The notes under the pieces: model-generated
Databases searched by the model: none
The model's input: only the letters and a program-made list of their open reading frames with translations
Told to the model about the DNA's origin: nothing
In this document: positions 1 through 9,106 of the stretch, one piece after another
Layout: each line of letters begins with the position of its first letter
Numbering within the stretch: position 1 is the first letter of the stretch
Source: Chitinophagaceae bacterium
Lineage (GTDB): Bacteria > Bacteroidota > Bacteroidia > Chitinophagales > Chitinophagaceae
DNA length: 37,493 nucleotides
Reading direction: 5' to 3'
Assembly (NCBI GenBank): GCA_009885535.1
Contig: VFKL01000049.1
Location: forward strand, 1 to 37,493
Translations under genes and position numbers: made by a program

Positions 1-281
1 TGCTTTGGCAATTCCAAATTAAATGGAGATGCTACATGAATGATGGCTTCGCAACTTTTCATGGCTTCACTCCAACCTTCAGATTTTGTTAAATCACAAT
101 AAGCAAATTGTAAATTGTTTAATTGATCTGCGGATAAATAATTTTTTAAAGTTGATATAACTTCAGCTTCTTTTTCTTTATTTCTGATGGTACCTACAAC
201 CTGATAACCACGCTTCAATCCTTCAACTGCCATGTAGCTGCCCAAAAAACCAGAAACACCCGTAATAAATATTTTTTTCAT
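1..281 (-). CDS. NAD-dependent epimerase/reductase (extended SDR), 5' part only
   Basis: Only the first 93 residues lie in the window; the rest runs off the left edge. The start is the ATG at 279-281. The protein begins MKKIFITGVSGFLGSYMA, a Rossmann beta-alpha-beta with the TGxxGxxG dinucleotide motif (G8, G11, G14) of extended short-chain dehydrogenases. It continues with a YCDLT segment (the acidic D after beta-3) and IIHVASPF (beta-4), the pattern of dihydroflavonol-4-reductase-like or NAD-dependent epimerase proteins. The substrate cannot be told from this part, and the YxxxK catalytic motif is outside the window. It is on the same strand as the large gene at 336-4244, 54 bp downstream of that gene's stop, so it could be cotranscribed. 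Confidence 0.85.
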   Translation of the reverse strand, partial: MKKIFITGVSGFLGSYMAVEGLKRGYQVVGTIRNKEKEAEVISTLKNYLSADQLNNLQFAYCDLTKSEGWSEAMKSCEAIIHVASPFNLELPK

Positions 282-335
282 GAGCCAAAATTAGTGAAAC
301 AATTTCAACGCTTTAGAAATTATCATAAAAGCCGA

Positions 336-3300
336 TTACTGCTTCACAATTTTCTTTGTAATTACTTTATTATTTTGCTTGATTTGTACGAAATACACTC
401 CAGGCAATAATCTTGAACCAAATGAAATCAATTTATTTCCTTTCGTGTTTAACACTTCAATTGTTCTACCTGACACATCCAATATATTTACTCCCGTATT
501 TGCAATAGAAATATCATCCAGCTTTATCGTAAATAATGAAGTTGATGGATTTGGAAATATTTGTACTCCAGTATTTTTAATTTCTTCCATTTCGGAAACC
601 ATTTTTGTAACCGGATTTGTAACAGCTGTACAAGCAAGAAGATTAATATTTATAAATCTAATTGCGCTTGCTGTACAATTATTAAACGACTGCACATTTA
701 CCGTTCCAACTACATTCGTATGTACATAAGACACTTGTATTGAAATTGTTCCTTGTCCAGATACAATTGTTCCTCCAGATGGAACCGTCCAATTAATTGT
801 GTTGGTATTGGTTGGAAATGCAACTATTGAATAGGTGTACACCCTTGGCGAACATGCAGTAATTAGTTTGGTTGTTATGGCCCCTGGCATTGATGCCGCC
901 AATCTGCTTACATTTAAAGCTCTTGCAGCACTTAAACCACAACCATTTACAGCTATTACCGAAACGGTACCAGAAACAAATCCTGTTGGATAACGGAATG
1001 AAATGGTATTGGTATTATTATCTACCAAATCCGTAACACCACTCGGCAATGTCCAATAATAGTTTGTTGCATTGGCTACTGGCACCACACTATAGGTAGC
1101 AACTATTCCATTGGTAGAAATATAATTGCAAACACTGATTGGACCGCTGATAACACCAGGCGTTGCTGGATTTGTTCGAGAAATAGTAAATGTTCTGGCA
1201 GCACTTATACCACAATCATTGATAGATTGAACAGATAATGTACTGGTTACAAAAGTGTAACTATCTTTTATAAATAAAATTATTGTAGTATCATTTTCTC
1301 CTGTACCATTTGGATGATAAATAGCTGTTGTAGTGTTTGGTGCACTCCATAAATAACCTGTTGCATTGGCTACTTTTCTAATGGTGTAAACCACTTTTCT
1401 TTCTAAGTAATCATAATTTTCAAGCAATGGACAAATGTTTGTAGTACCTGCTGTGATTACCCCTGGCGTTGTTGAAATCGTTTTGCTGATGGCCAATGAT
1501 TTTGTTGTAGCAATATTACAAGATTTCAAAACAATTTTGGCTATTACATTGCCTGTTGTAAACGCAGTTGAATATTGAACTTTAATGATATTGGTTCCTT
1601 GTCCAGATAAAATTTGCATGGTAGAAACATTGCTAACCGACCAAGTAATGGTAGATCCAATAACTGCATTTATTGAATAAACAGCACTATCAGTTGAACC
1701 TATTAAATATTTACAAGATCTTGTTGGACCTACAATATTTTCTGCACCACCAACGGGTACTTTTAAATTCAAAATAGCGGTTGAATCGCAGCCATTAATA
1801 TTGTTTAACGTTGATGTATATACGCCAGATGTTGTATAGCTTCTTCCGTTCCAGCTATATGGAAGTTGATTGCTACAAATGGTTAAATTGTTTGTAGATA
1901 TTGGTTTTGCGCAGTTGATCAATCGAGCAATTCTATTTTTTCCAATAGCATTGTAACTGGTAAATGCACCACCAACATATATTTTACTGTTGTCTAAATT
2001 TGGTAAGATTGCATAAACTGCACCATTTGCCGCAGATTGATTTAAGTTGAAGCTTGAATCATAACTGCCATTTTCATTCAACCTCACGATGTTGTTTACA
2101 GCAATGTTGTTGTACAATGTGAAACTTCCAGCAACTAAAATTTTGCCATTGGGTAAAATAGATATTGATGACACTATTCCATTAAACCCAGATCCTCCAA
2201 CATTGAAAGTGGTATCAATATTTCCATCAGAGTTTAATCGGGTAATATTATTTACATTTTTTGTGTTTAAAAAAGTTTTGAACGTAGTAAAATATCCACC
2301 CACTAAAATTTTTCCATTGGGTTGAACAGCTGTTGAATACACATAATCATCAAAGCCTAGACTAACAGAATATATTAAATGATTAGGTAAAGCTAAAAAA
2401 GTTGAATCTAGCGAACCATTTTCATTAATTCGTAAAATATTACTAGGTATCCAGTTACCTCCAAATCGATCAAAATATCCAACCAATATTATTTTCCCAT
2501 CATACTGAAAAGAAAAGTGGTAAATTTTTGAAACTTGCCCCCCTGGTCCTGACTTTGTAATGTTTGTGTTGAAACTTGCATCATAACTTCCATCTGAATT
2601 TAATTTTGCAATTGTTTTACCATAATTATCTGAAGAAAAATATATTTTTTGATCTTTAGCAACACTTGCTTTAAACAAGATGCCAGATTCATATATTCCA
2701 GGAAAATTAAAAGTTGTATCTAACGTTCCATTACTATTTAATCGAGCTATACCATTGGCTAATTTGTTATTATATTTTGTAAAATAACCACAAATAATTA
2801 TTTTACCATCTGCTTGTAATGCAATAGAGATAATGGTGTTATTGGCGCCAGTACTTCCAATATTAAATCCATAATCCCTAGTACCATCTACATTTAATCG
2901 TGTAATGTATTTTGATAGTTCGCCATTATAAGTTGTAAATGATCCTCCAATTATTACCTTTCCATCATTTTGCAATGCAGTTGCTTTTACATTTCCATTA
3001 GCGCCCTTTATTGTTGCACTAATATTAAAGGAGTCATTCAAAATTCCATTTGAATTGTAGCAGATAAAATTGGTTTTTAATAATCCTTCATTTACATATG
3101 AAGCTTTCCCATAACCACGTCTGTAAAACAATGAAATAAATTCTTGTCCTAATAAAATTTTCCCATTTGCACTTAAAGCAATACTGTATATATTTTCATT
3201 AATAAATGGCAATTCATACATAAAGGTATCATCATTGGTTCCATTGCTATTTCTTCTAAAAATCTTTTTCCCTTCTAAATCAGAAAACCTACCAAAAGGC

Positions 3301-4244
3301 TCACCCGTAATCATGATAAACTTTCCATCATTTTGTAAAACAATTTTATTGATGCCGTTCAAAATGTTTGCATTGGCTTCAGCATAGTTAAAACTAGTGT
3401 CAACCGTACCATTTGTATTAAGGCGAGAAACCACAGCACTTCCAGCCAAAATTTTTCCATTTGTTTGTATGGCAATTGTTTTAACAGCGTTGACTATAAT
3501 TTCTCCATTGTTTACAAAACTGTTGTCGTAGCTACCATTGCTGTTTATTCTAAAGATATAATTTACCGGAATGGTGTTGAACTCTGTTACGCTTCCACCT
3601 ACCAAAATTTTTCCATTGCTTTGTAACGCCAATGAATAAACGGTTCCATTTACACCAGCACCTCCAGCATTAAATGTAGATTCTAATGTGCCGTTTGTTT
3701 TTATTTGAATTAAATTATTTACAACTGCATTATTATAACTGCTGATGTTTCCGGCAGCGATAATTTTATTTCCTGATACTACAACAATGTCCAACACTTC
3801 ACCCTGTAATCCATTGCCGCCCACATTAAACGTATTGTCTAGTGTTCCATTGCTATTGATACGCACCAATGCGCCAACTGATACCCCATTATATGTAGAG
3901 AAACTTCCGCCTATAATTATTTTGTTATCAGATTGAACCGCAATTGTATTTACCACGCCATTTGCACCCAAACCGCCAACATTAAACGTGGCATCCTTTG
4001 ATCCATCTGCATTTAAACGGGTTATATAATTTACCGATTCTCCATTATAAGTGGTAAAAGTTCCACCAATAAGCGTCTTTCCGTCTGTTTGTACTTTTAT
4101 GGCCTTTACATTTCCATTGGCACCCACCGAATAATTATTGCCATTATCAACGCTATTAAAAGTTTGATCCAATGTGCCGTCTTGGGCAAATAATGAAATG
4201 CTTAGAAATAAAAAAAATGATACAATACTTAAACCCTTTTTCAT
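336..4244 (-). CDS. Secreted delta-60 repeat protein with T9SS type A sorting domain
   Basis: 1302 residues. The first 21 residues are a signal peptide ending in SLFAQ. Residues 22 to about 780 hold around 13 delta-60 repeats, each built on xxxAlQxDGKIlvGGxFtxYNg...ItRLNxdGtxDxtFN, a beta-propeller-like module found in secreted bacterial proteins. Then come an SCO/CDST-type linker (residues about 780-830) and four PKD-like/Ig-like segments with the NATxYxWxxP pattern (about 840-1200). The last ~75 residues (FPNPSTSLFTI ... GVYFVQIK ... KKIVKQ) are a T9SS type A C-terminal signal, so the protein should be exported to the periplasm, carried across the outer membrane and anchored or released. 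The role is unknown; adhesion or a surface scaffold is inference. The repeats have diverged in DNA, so they are old. No convincing promoter was found in the 600 bp upstream. Confidence 0.9.
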   Translation of the reverse strand: MKKGLSIVSFFLFLSISLFAQDGTLDQTFNSVDNGNNYSVGANGNVKAIKVQTDGKTLIGGTFTTYNGESVNYITRLNADGSKDATFNVGGLGANGVVNTIAVQSDNKIIIGGSFSTYNGVSVGALVRINSNGTLDNTFNVGGNGLQGEVLDIVVVSGNKIIAAGNISSYNNAVVNNLIQIKTNGTLESTFNAGGAGVNGTVYSLALQSNGKILVGGSVTEFNTIPVNYIFRINSNGSYDNSFVNNGEIIVNAVKTIAIQTNGKILAGSAVVSRLNTNGTVDTSFNYAEANANILNGINKIVLQNDGKFIMITGEPFGRFSDLEGKKIFRRNSNGTNDDTFMYELPFINENIYSIALSANGKILLGQEFISLFYRRGYGKASYVNEGLLKTNFICYNSNGILNDSFNISATIKGANGNVKATALQNDGKVIIGGSFTTYNGELSKYITRLNVDGTRDYGFNIGSTGANNTIISIALQADGKIIICGYFTKYNNKLANGIARLNSNGTLDTTFNFPGIYESGILFKASVAKDQKIYFSSDNYGKTIAKLNSDGSYDASFNTNITKSGPGGQVSKIYHFSFQYDGKIILVGYFDRFGGNWIPSNILRINENGSLDSTFLALPNHLIYSVSLGFDDYVYSTAVQPNGKILVGGYFTTFKTFLNTKNVNNITRLNSDGNIDTTFNVGGSGFNGIVSSISILPNGKILVAGSFTLYNNIAVNNIVRLNENGSYDSSFNLNQSAANGAVYAILPNLDNSKIYVGGAFTSYNAIGKNRIARLINCAKPISTNNLTICSNQLPYSWNGRSYTTSGVYTSTLNNINGCDSTAILNLKVPVGGAENIVGPTRSCKYLIGSTDSAVYSINAVIGSTITWSVSNVSTMQILSGQGTNIIKVQYSTAFTTGNVIAKIVLKSCNIATTKSLAISKTISTTPGVITAGTTNICPLLENYDYLERKVVYTIRKVANATGYLWSAPNTTTAIYHPNGTGENDTTIILFIKDSYTFVTSTLSVQSINDCGISAARTFTISRTNPATPGVISGPISVCNYISTNGIVATYSVVPVANATNYYWTLPSGVTDLVDNNTNTISFRYPTGFVSGTVSVIAVNGCGLSAARALNVSRLAASMPGAITTKLITACSPRVYTYSIVAFPTNTNTINWTVPSGGTIVSGQGTISIQVSYVHTNVVGTVNVQSFNNCTASAIRFININLLACTAVTNPVTKMVSEMEEIKNTGVQIFPNPSTSLFTIKLDDISIANTGVNILDVSGRTIEVLNTKGNKLISFGSRLLPGVYFVQIKQNNKVITKKIVKQ

Positions 4245-4846
4245 AAAAATTAATTAATGCGTAAATAATAAAATAACCAAACGTCTAAAATGAAACGCTT
4301 GAGATTAGTTCAAGGGAAATCCAGGAAATGGAATGGAGATTTGTTAATAGGAATTGTACTTCTTTAAAAACCAGACAACAAATATATATTTAATAATTCG
4401 AAATTAATAATGTTTTTTATGCTTTTTTAAGAATTTGATGTTTTATTTTTCTCCGTTAAAATTTCCATTTTTATTTATAATCAATTTCTGGATTGCCGTT
4501 TTTTTGGGCTGGAGTATTTTTGGCATTAAAAAGACATGATATGAATCAGCCTTATAATTATAAGTTGATATAAATAATTTTTGTAAATAAAATTGTTTTC
4601 CCCACGTAAAAAATTTTTTTTCAAAGATTTTTTACTATGCCATAATCAATAACAATTATTTACTAATTTGTTTTTTTATTTTTATTAATATCCATCATTT
4701 TAATTTATGATTAACATCATGTATATATAAAAACAATTTTACTGAAATATAGTAGTACATTTAATAATTGTTACATAATTAAAAAATGATTTTCATTTAC
4801 GTTACTTTTTTTATTTAAAATTTTAAAAAATCTATCTTTTAAAACA
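4245..4846. other. 602-bp very AT-rich gap between divergent genes
   Basis: This is the shared upstream region of the delta-60 protein (minus) and the histidine kinase (plus). It is strongly AT-rich with long A and T runs. Near-matches to TAnnTTTG (TACATTTA near 4753, TACTTTTT near 4803) lack a TTTG at the right distance, so I assign no promoter. I see no coding frame, RNA gene or clear repeat. Confidence 0.6.
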
Positions 4847-6514
4847 ATGTCCATACTATCAACTTTTGAAACAAACCCCAATAATCAATATGAGCAATTA
4901 TTTTATAATGCTTCTATTGGAATTGCAATTGTTGATCAAAAAGGAATGATTATTAACGGAAATAATTTCTTTTTAAGCATGTTTGGGTATGATGCCAATG
5001 AAATTAAAAATAAACCTATTGAGTTTATTATTCCAAATCGATATCACCATAGTCATGTTGCTAATAGAGAAGATTTTTTCAAAAATCCAATAAGTCGCCC
5101 AATGGGTTTAGGGAAAACCCTATTTGGAAAAAAGAAAGATGGAAGCGAATTCCCTGTTGAAATTAGTTTGGATGCACATGTGTATGGAGAAGAAAAATAT
5201 ATCGTTGCTTGTATCACCAATGGAAGCAACAAAATGGGTGATTTAGGAAATCTGGAAAGCATTAAAGAAAATCTGGAGTTTGCGGTTGAAAATAAAAACA
5301 AAGAACTGTCGAGAACATTTCAGGTTTTAGAATTATTAAATGAAAAGCTTGAAGATGCCTATGACAATCAAAAAGCAATTTTAGACAATGCCAAAGTAAT
5401 GATGTTTTCTATGTATGAAAACGGATTGATTAAATTTTTTAATCCCGAAACCGTTAACCTTACTGGATATAGCGAGAGTGAAGTTATTTCAAAAAAAGAC
5501 CCTTTGCTTTTTATTCGAAAAAATGAAATTCAATTGTGTAAAGAAGAATTTGAGAATAAACACAACTTGAGATTTGATAACGATTTCGATGTGTTAAAAG
5601 AAAAATCTATTAGGAATGAAATCGTTGATTTAGAATGTTTTTTTGTACATAAAAATGGAGATGAGTTTCCAGTAACATTAAGCATTACACCAATTTATAA
5701 TAAAAAAAATCAGTTGACAGGGTTTATGGGGGTGGCCATGGATTTAACCACTAGAAAAGAAGCGCAAGACAATTTATTAGAAGCACTAACCAAAGAGAAA
5801 AAATTAGGCGAACTTAAAAGTAGATTCGTTTCTATGGCATCGCACGAATTTAGAACACCATTAAGCACCATTTTATCCTCTGCATATTTAATAGAACAAT
5901 ATGCAGAAAAAGATGATCAACCAAAAAGAGAAAAACATTTAAATAGAATTGTATCGGCAGTGAATAATCTAACCAATATTTTAAATGAATTTTTAAGTGT
6001 TGGCAAAATTGAAGAAGGGAAAATTGTATCGCATTTAACAGAATGCTCTATCAATAACTTTTTAAACACTTTATTAAAAGAAATCAAACACTCCCTAAAG
6101 AAAGGACAGTATTTAAATCTTTCGCACCAGGGAAATGAGAAAGTAATTACAGACCAAAATTTATTGAAAAATATTATGCTCAATTTGATTTCTAATGCCA
6201 TTAAATTTTCTGCTGAAGAAAGCAAAATAGACATTAAAACAGTAAATGATTCAAATTATTTTACCATTGAGGTGAGGGATTATGGAATTGGCATTTCAGA
6301 AGAGGATCAAGTCCATTTAATGGAAAGATTTTTTAGGGGGAGTAATGTCACCAATATTCAGGGTACTGGATTGGGACTTCACATCGTATCAAAATATGTG
6401 GAAACACTTGGCGGCAAACTCACCTTTAAAAGTAATCTAGATGAAGGCACATCTATACAAATCATTTTTAACCATTTAAAACTTAAAGAAAATGAAGACA
6501 ATTTTATTAATTGA
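4847..6514 (+). CDS. Soluble PAS-PAS sensor histidine kinase
   Basis: 555 residues with no signal peptide or membrane span, so it senses inside the cell. Order of domains: PAS 1 (about 15-125, with GxIIxxNxFFLSMFGYD), a coiled-coil linker (about 135-180), PAS 2 (about 180-305, with FFNPETVNLTGYS), then the HisKA helix with the phosphoacceptor H333 in SMASHEFRTPLS. The catalytic domain follows: N box NLISNAIKFS, G1 box VRDYGIGIS, F box ERFFRG and G2 box GTGLGLHIV. All key motifs are intact. It overlaps the next gene by 23 bp, a strong sign of a two-component pair made from one transcript. The ligand or cofactor of the PAS domains cannot be read; redox, oxygen or small-molecule sensing is inference. 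Confidence 0.93.
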   Translation: MSILSTFETNPNNQYEQLFYNASIGIAIVDQKGMIINGNNFFLSMFGYDANEIKNKPIEFIIPNRYHHSHVANREDFFKNPISRPMGLGKTLFGKKKDGSEFPVEISLDAHVYGEEKYIVACITNGSNKMGDLGNLESIKENLEFAVENKNKELSRTFQVLELLNEKLEDAYDNQKAILDNAKVMMFSMYENGLIKFFNPETVNLTGYSESEVISKKDPLLFIRKNEIQLCKEEFENKHNLRFDNDFDVLKEKSIRNEIVDLECFFVHKNGDEFPVTLSITPIYNKKNQLTGFMGVAMDLTTRKEAQDNLLEALTKEKKLGELKSRFVSMASHEFRTPLSTILSSAYLIEQYAEKDDQPKREKHLNRIVSAVNNLTNILNEFLSVGKIEEGKIVSHLTECSINNFLNTLLKEIKHSLKKGQYLNLSHQGNEKVITDQNLLKNIMLNLISNAIKFSAEESKIDIKTVNDSNYFTIEVRDYGIGISEEDQVHLMERFFRGSNVTNIQGTGLGLHIVSKYVETLGGKLTFKSNLDEGTSIQIIFNHLKLKENEDNFIN

Positions 6515-7550
6515 AGACAATGATGAAATCAGAGAAAATACTGCTGAAATTTTGGAATTAGCGATGTATAATGTACATACAGCTGAAAATGGTAAGGTGG
6601 GAGTTGAAAAAGCCATTGATTTAAAACCGGATTTAATCATTTGTGATATTATGATGCCAATATTGGATGGCTACGGTGTTTTACATTCCATCCAAAAACA
6701 TGAAGCGATAAAGAACACACCTTTTATATTTTTAACGGCAAAATCGGAAAGAAATGATTTACGAAAAGGAATGGAGGTTGGCGCTGATGATTATATAACA
6801 AAACCATTTGAAGGAACGGAACTTTTAAACGCAGTTGATAGTCGTTTGAAAAAAGTAGAAATTCTTAAAAAAGAATATTCAAAAGATATGGATGGCATTC
6901 AACAATTGATATACGAAACTTCTGGAGGTGATTTATTGAAATCAATGGTTGAAAACAGAAGCACCAACCTTTACAAAAAGAAACAATTGATTTATAAAGA
7001 AGGAAACCATCCTACGCAATTATATTATGTATTAAGCGGAAAAATAAAAACCTTTAAATCTAACGACGACGGAAAAGAGTTGGTTACTGATTTATATTCT
7101 CAAGGCGATTTCTTAGGACATATTGCCCTTTTACAAGGCGGAATTTATAAAGAAACCGCAGAAGCCATTGATGATTGCGAAGTTGCCATTATTCCTAAAA
7201 AAGAATTTGAAGATTTACTACACAACAGTAAAGAAGTAGCACAGAAATTCATTAATTTATTGGCCAAAAATATTTCTGATAAAGAACATCATTTAATTAG
7301 CTTGGCCTATAATTCTTTGCGAAAAAAAGTGGCTGATGCTTTGGTGGTTTTGAAAAATAAATACCAAGAAACAAATGATGGCAATTTCAGCATCGACATC
7401 AGCAGAGAAAATTTAGCCAATATTGCCGGCACCGCTACAGAATCATTAATCAGAACATTGAGTGATTTTAAAAGTGAAAAAATTATTGACATTAAAGACG
7501 GTCACATTACCATCATAAACGATAAAAAACTAGAAGGCATGATGAATTAA
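6492..7550 (+). CDS. Response regulator: receiver + cNMP-binding + Crp/Fnr DNA-binding domains
   Basis: 352 residues. Residues 1-120 are a complete receiver domain: acidic pair E8/D9, phosphoacceptor D52 (ICDIMMP), T82 and K104 (TKPF). Residues about 145-265 form a cyclic-nucleotide-binding beta-barrel of the Crp/Fnr type (KKQLIYKEGNHPTQLYYVLSGKIK ... GDFLGHIALL split over the barrel), and residues about 275-340 a Crp-type winged helix (SRENLANIAGTATESLIRTL, the recognition region). The barrel lacks the cysteine cluster of an Fnr iron-sulfur protein, and whether it binds a nucleotide is unclear. The gene starts inside the kinase gene (overlap 23 bp), so the kinase is its expected partner. In effect a Crp-family factor is placed under phosphorelay control. 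Its targets are not visible; no Crp-type palindrome was identified upstream of neighbours. Confidence 0.92.
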   Translation: MKTILLIEDNDEIRENTAEILELAMYNVHTAENGKVGVEKAIDLKPDLIICDIMMPILDGYGVLHSIQKHEAIKNTPFIFLTAKSERNDLRKGMEVGADDYITKPFEGTELLNAVDSRLKKVEILKKEYSKDMDGIQQLIYETSGGDLLKSMVENRSTNLYKKKQLIYKEGNHPTQLYYVLSGKIKTFKSNDDGKELVTDLYSQGDFLGHIALLQGGIYKETAEAIDDCEVAIIPKKEFEDLLHNSKEVAQKFINLLAKNISDKEHHLISLAYNSLRKKVADALVVLKNKYQETNDGNFSIDISRENLANIAGTATESLIRTLSDFKSEKIIDIKDGHITIINDKKLEGMMN

Positions 7551-7570
7551 TTCACTTTATTTTAAAGCAA

Positions 7571-7604
7571 TTTGCAAATCTTAAAGAACATTCGATTATC
7601 TTTA
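7571..7604 (+). promoter_or_regulatory. Candidate Bacteroidota promoter of the DUF2911 gene
   Basis: TTTG at 7571-7574 and TATCTTTA at 7597-7604 (one mismatch to TAnnTTTG), 22 nt apart. The expected start of transcription is only about 10 nt before the ATG at 7620. The spacing is at the long end, so this is tentative. Confidence 0.35.
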
Positions 7605-7619
7605 AAAAAAGAAATTTTT

Positions 7620-8462
7620 ATGAAAAAATCGATTTTGTTTGTATCACTTTGTCTTTGCTTTTCGATGACATTTGCACAAGTTAAAATGCCGGCCTTATCG
7701 CCTGTTCAAACTGTAAAACAGGAAATAGGCGTGGGTTTTATTGAATTGAAATATGCTCGTCCTAGTATGCGCGATCGTAAGATTTTTGGTAATGTAGTTC
7801 CATTTAATGAGATGTGGCGTACTGGAGCTAATGCAGCAACACTAATAAAATTTACAGACAAAGTAACGATTAACGATAATGTTTTAGATACCGGATCTTA
7901 TGTGATATATACAATACCAGGCAAAGAAAACTGGGAAATTATTTTTAACAAAGGCATTTCAAATTGGGGGACAGATGGTTATAAACAAACAGAAGATGTA
8001 CTTCGTTTAATGGTGCCCGTTAAGAAACTAAAAAAAGCCGTTGAAACATTTACAATAGCTTTTGAAAATATGAAACCTTCTGCTTGCGATATTCATTTGG
8101 CTTGGGAGAAAACCGATGTTTCATTTTCTCTAACAATGGACGTTAAAGAAAAATTGAAAGCACAAATTGAAACTGGCATGTCTGCTGAAAAAAAACCATT
8201 CTATCAGGCTGCTCAATTTTACAACGAATATGAAATCGATTTACCCAAAGCTTTGATGTATGTAGATAAAGCTATTGAAGCCAACCCATCTGCTTATTGG
8301 ATGATGTTGTATAAAGCAAAAATTCAAGAAAAAATGGGTGATTTTAATGGCGCCTTAATCAGTTCGCAACAATCTATGGAAGCTGCAAAAAAAGCGGACA
8401 ATCCAGATTATATAAAATCAAACACAGATTTTCAAAAAGGGTTGAAAGCTAAAATGAAATAA
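7620..8462 (+). CDS. DUF2911 family secreted protein
   Basis: 280 residues from the ATG at 7620. A longer frame opens at a TTG at 7572, but the ATG gives a clean signal peptide (MKKSILFVSLCLCFSMTFAQ) and the upstream stretch looks like promoter, so I prefer the ATG. Residues about 25-170 match the DUF2911 pattern: SPVQTVKQEIGVGFIELKYARPS, RKIFGNVVPFNEMWRTGANAAT, then TGSYVIYTIPG and WEIIFNKG. The last ~90 residues are helical and TPR-like (ALMYVDKAIEANPSAYWMMLYKAKIQ split into two helices). The protein is predicted periplasmic. No function is established for this family. It follows the two-component pair by 69 bp on the same strand but probably has its own promoter. Confidence 0.85.
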   Translation: MKKSILFVSLCLCFSMTFAQVKMPALSPVQTVKQEIGVGFIELKYARPSMRDRKIFGNVVPFNEMWRTGANAATLIKFTDKVTINDNVLDTGSYVIYTIPGKENWEIIFNKGISNWGTDGYKQTEDVLRLMVPVKKLKKAVETFTIAFENMKPSACDIHLAWEKTDVSFSLTMDVKEKLKAQIETGMSAEKKPFYQAAQFYNEYEIDLPKALMYVDKAIEANPSAYWMMLYKAKIQEKMGDFNGALISSQQSMEAAKKADNPDYIKSNTDFQKGLKAKMK

Positions 8463-8470
8463 ATTAATTC

Positions 8471-8576
8471 AACCCGGATTTTGCAGTTGGAATCGTGATG
8501 AAAGGGAAAAAGGCAATAAAGACGAGTGTTTGAGTAGATTTTTTTTGTAATAGATTTCAACTGAAAAATCTGGGTT
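8471..8576. repeat. Intergenic element with 24-bp inverted repeats (MITE-like or long hairpin)
   Basis: The left arm is 8471-8494 and the right arm 8553-8576. The arms match at 21 of 24 positions; two of the three differences would be G-U pairs in RNA, leaving one true mismatch. The shared core is GATTTT-x-CAGTTG. The arms are separated by 58 bp that includes a run of T. It sits just downstream of the DUF2911 stop. The loop is too long and no U-tract follows, so a simple terminator is unlikely. No clear target-site duplication was found. It looks like a small non-autonomous element. Confidence 0.6.
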
Positions 8577-8641
8577 CAACAAATTCTAAACTTTTTTTAA
8601 CACAGTATTTGCATTAGGAATGTAAAATGCAAATGCTGGAC

Positions 8642-9034
8642 CTAACATAATTCATATAATTTTTCTGAGAAATCCTTGAAAAAATCTGCCTTTATTTTAT
8701 TGATTATATTAATTAATTTTTCTATACCAGCTCTAATGACTTGTTGTTGTTTGATTATTGAAATCAAATCAATTTCGTATTCCTTTTTCTGTACCAACTC
8801 CAATCGATTTTGCTGCTCTACAACTTCATCATTCAAAACCGAATAAATTTCCTCTAACCTCATAAATTGCACTTGGAAATTTTCGATATTAAACAAAATA
8901 TTTTTATCATTATTAGATTTAATTATTTCGTTTAATCGATTAAATCGCATTAGATTTTCGTCTTTTATAAATACAATTAATCGTTTCCAAGTTTCTACTT
9001 CGTAAATTAATTGTTCTAAAATTATGTTTTTCAT
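8642..9034 (-). CDS. Hypothetical helical protein
   Basis: 130 residues, starting MKNIILEQLIYEVETWKRLI. I do not recognise it. It is almost wholly helical by composition: rich in E, K, I, L, N and Q, without glycine-rich or beta-like stretches. Heptad-like spacing of hydrophobics around residues 55-115 suggests a coiled-coil or helical bundle. There is no signal peptide, membrane segment or metal motif; the only cysteine is the last residue. It stands alone on the minus strand between plus-strand genes and diverges from the lycopene cyclase gene, with 72 bp between the two starts. The coding frame is intact and codon use matches its neighbours, so I believe it is real, with moderate confidence. 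Confidence 0.6.
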   Translation of the reverse strand: MKNIILEQLIYEVETWKRLIVFIKDENLMRFNRLNEIIKSNNDKNILFNIENFQVQFMRLEEIYSVLNDEVVEQQNRLELVQKKEYEIDLISIIKQQQVIRAGIEKLINIINKIKADFFKDFSEKLYELC

Positions 9035-9106
9035 ATGTTGGTTGTTTTACAATTGGGTAATTTCTATAATGTAAAAAACAAAATATTGAGTTGATTTAAA
9101 CTGACC

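Noticed and set aside
8471-8576. Rho-independent terminator for the DUF2911 gene
   Set aside because: The 58-nt loop and the absence of a U-tract after the right arm do not fit.
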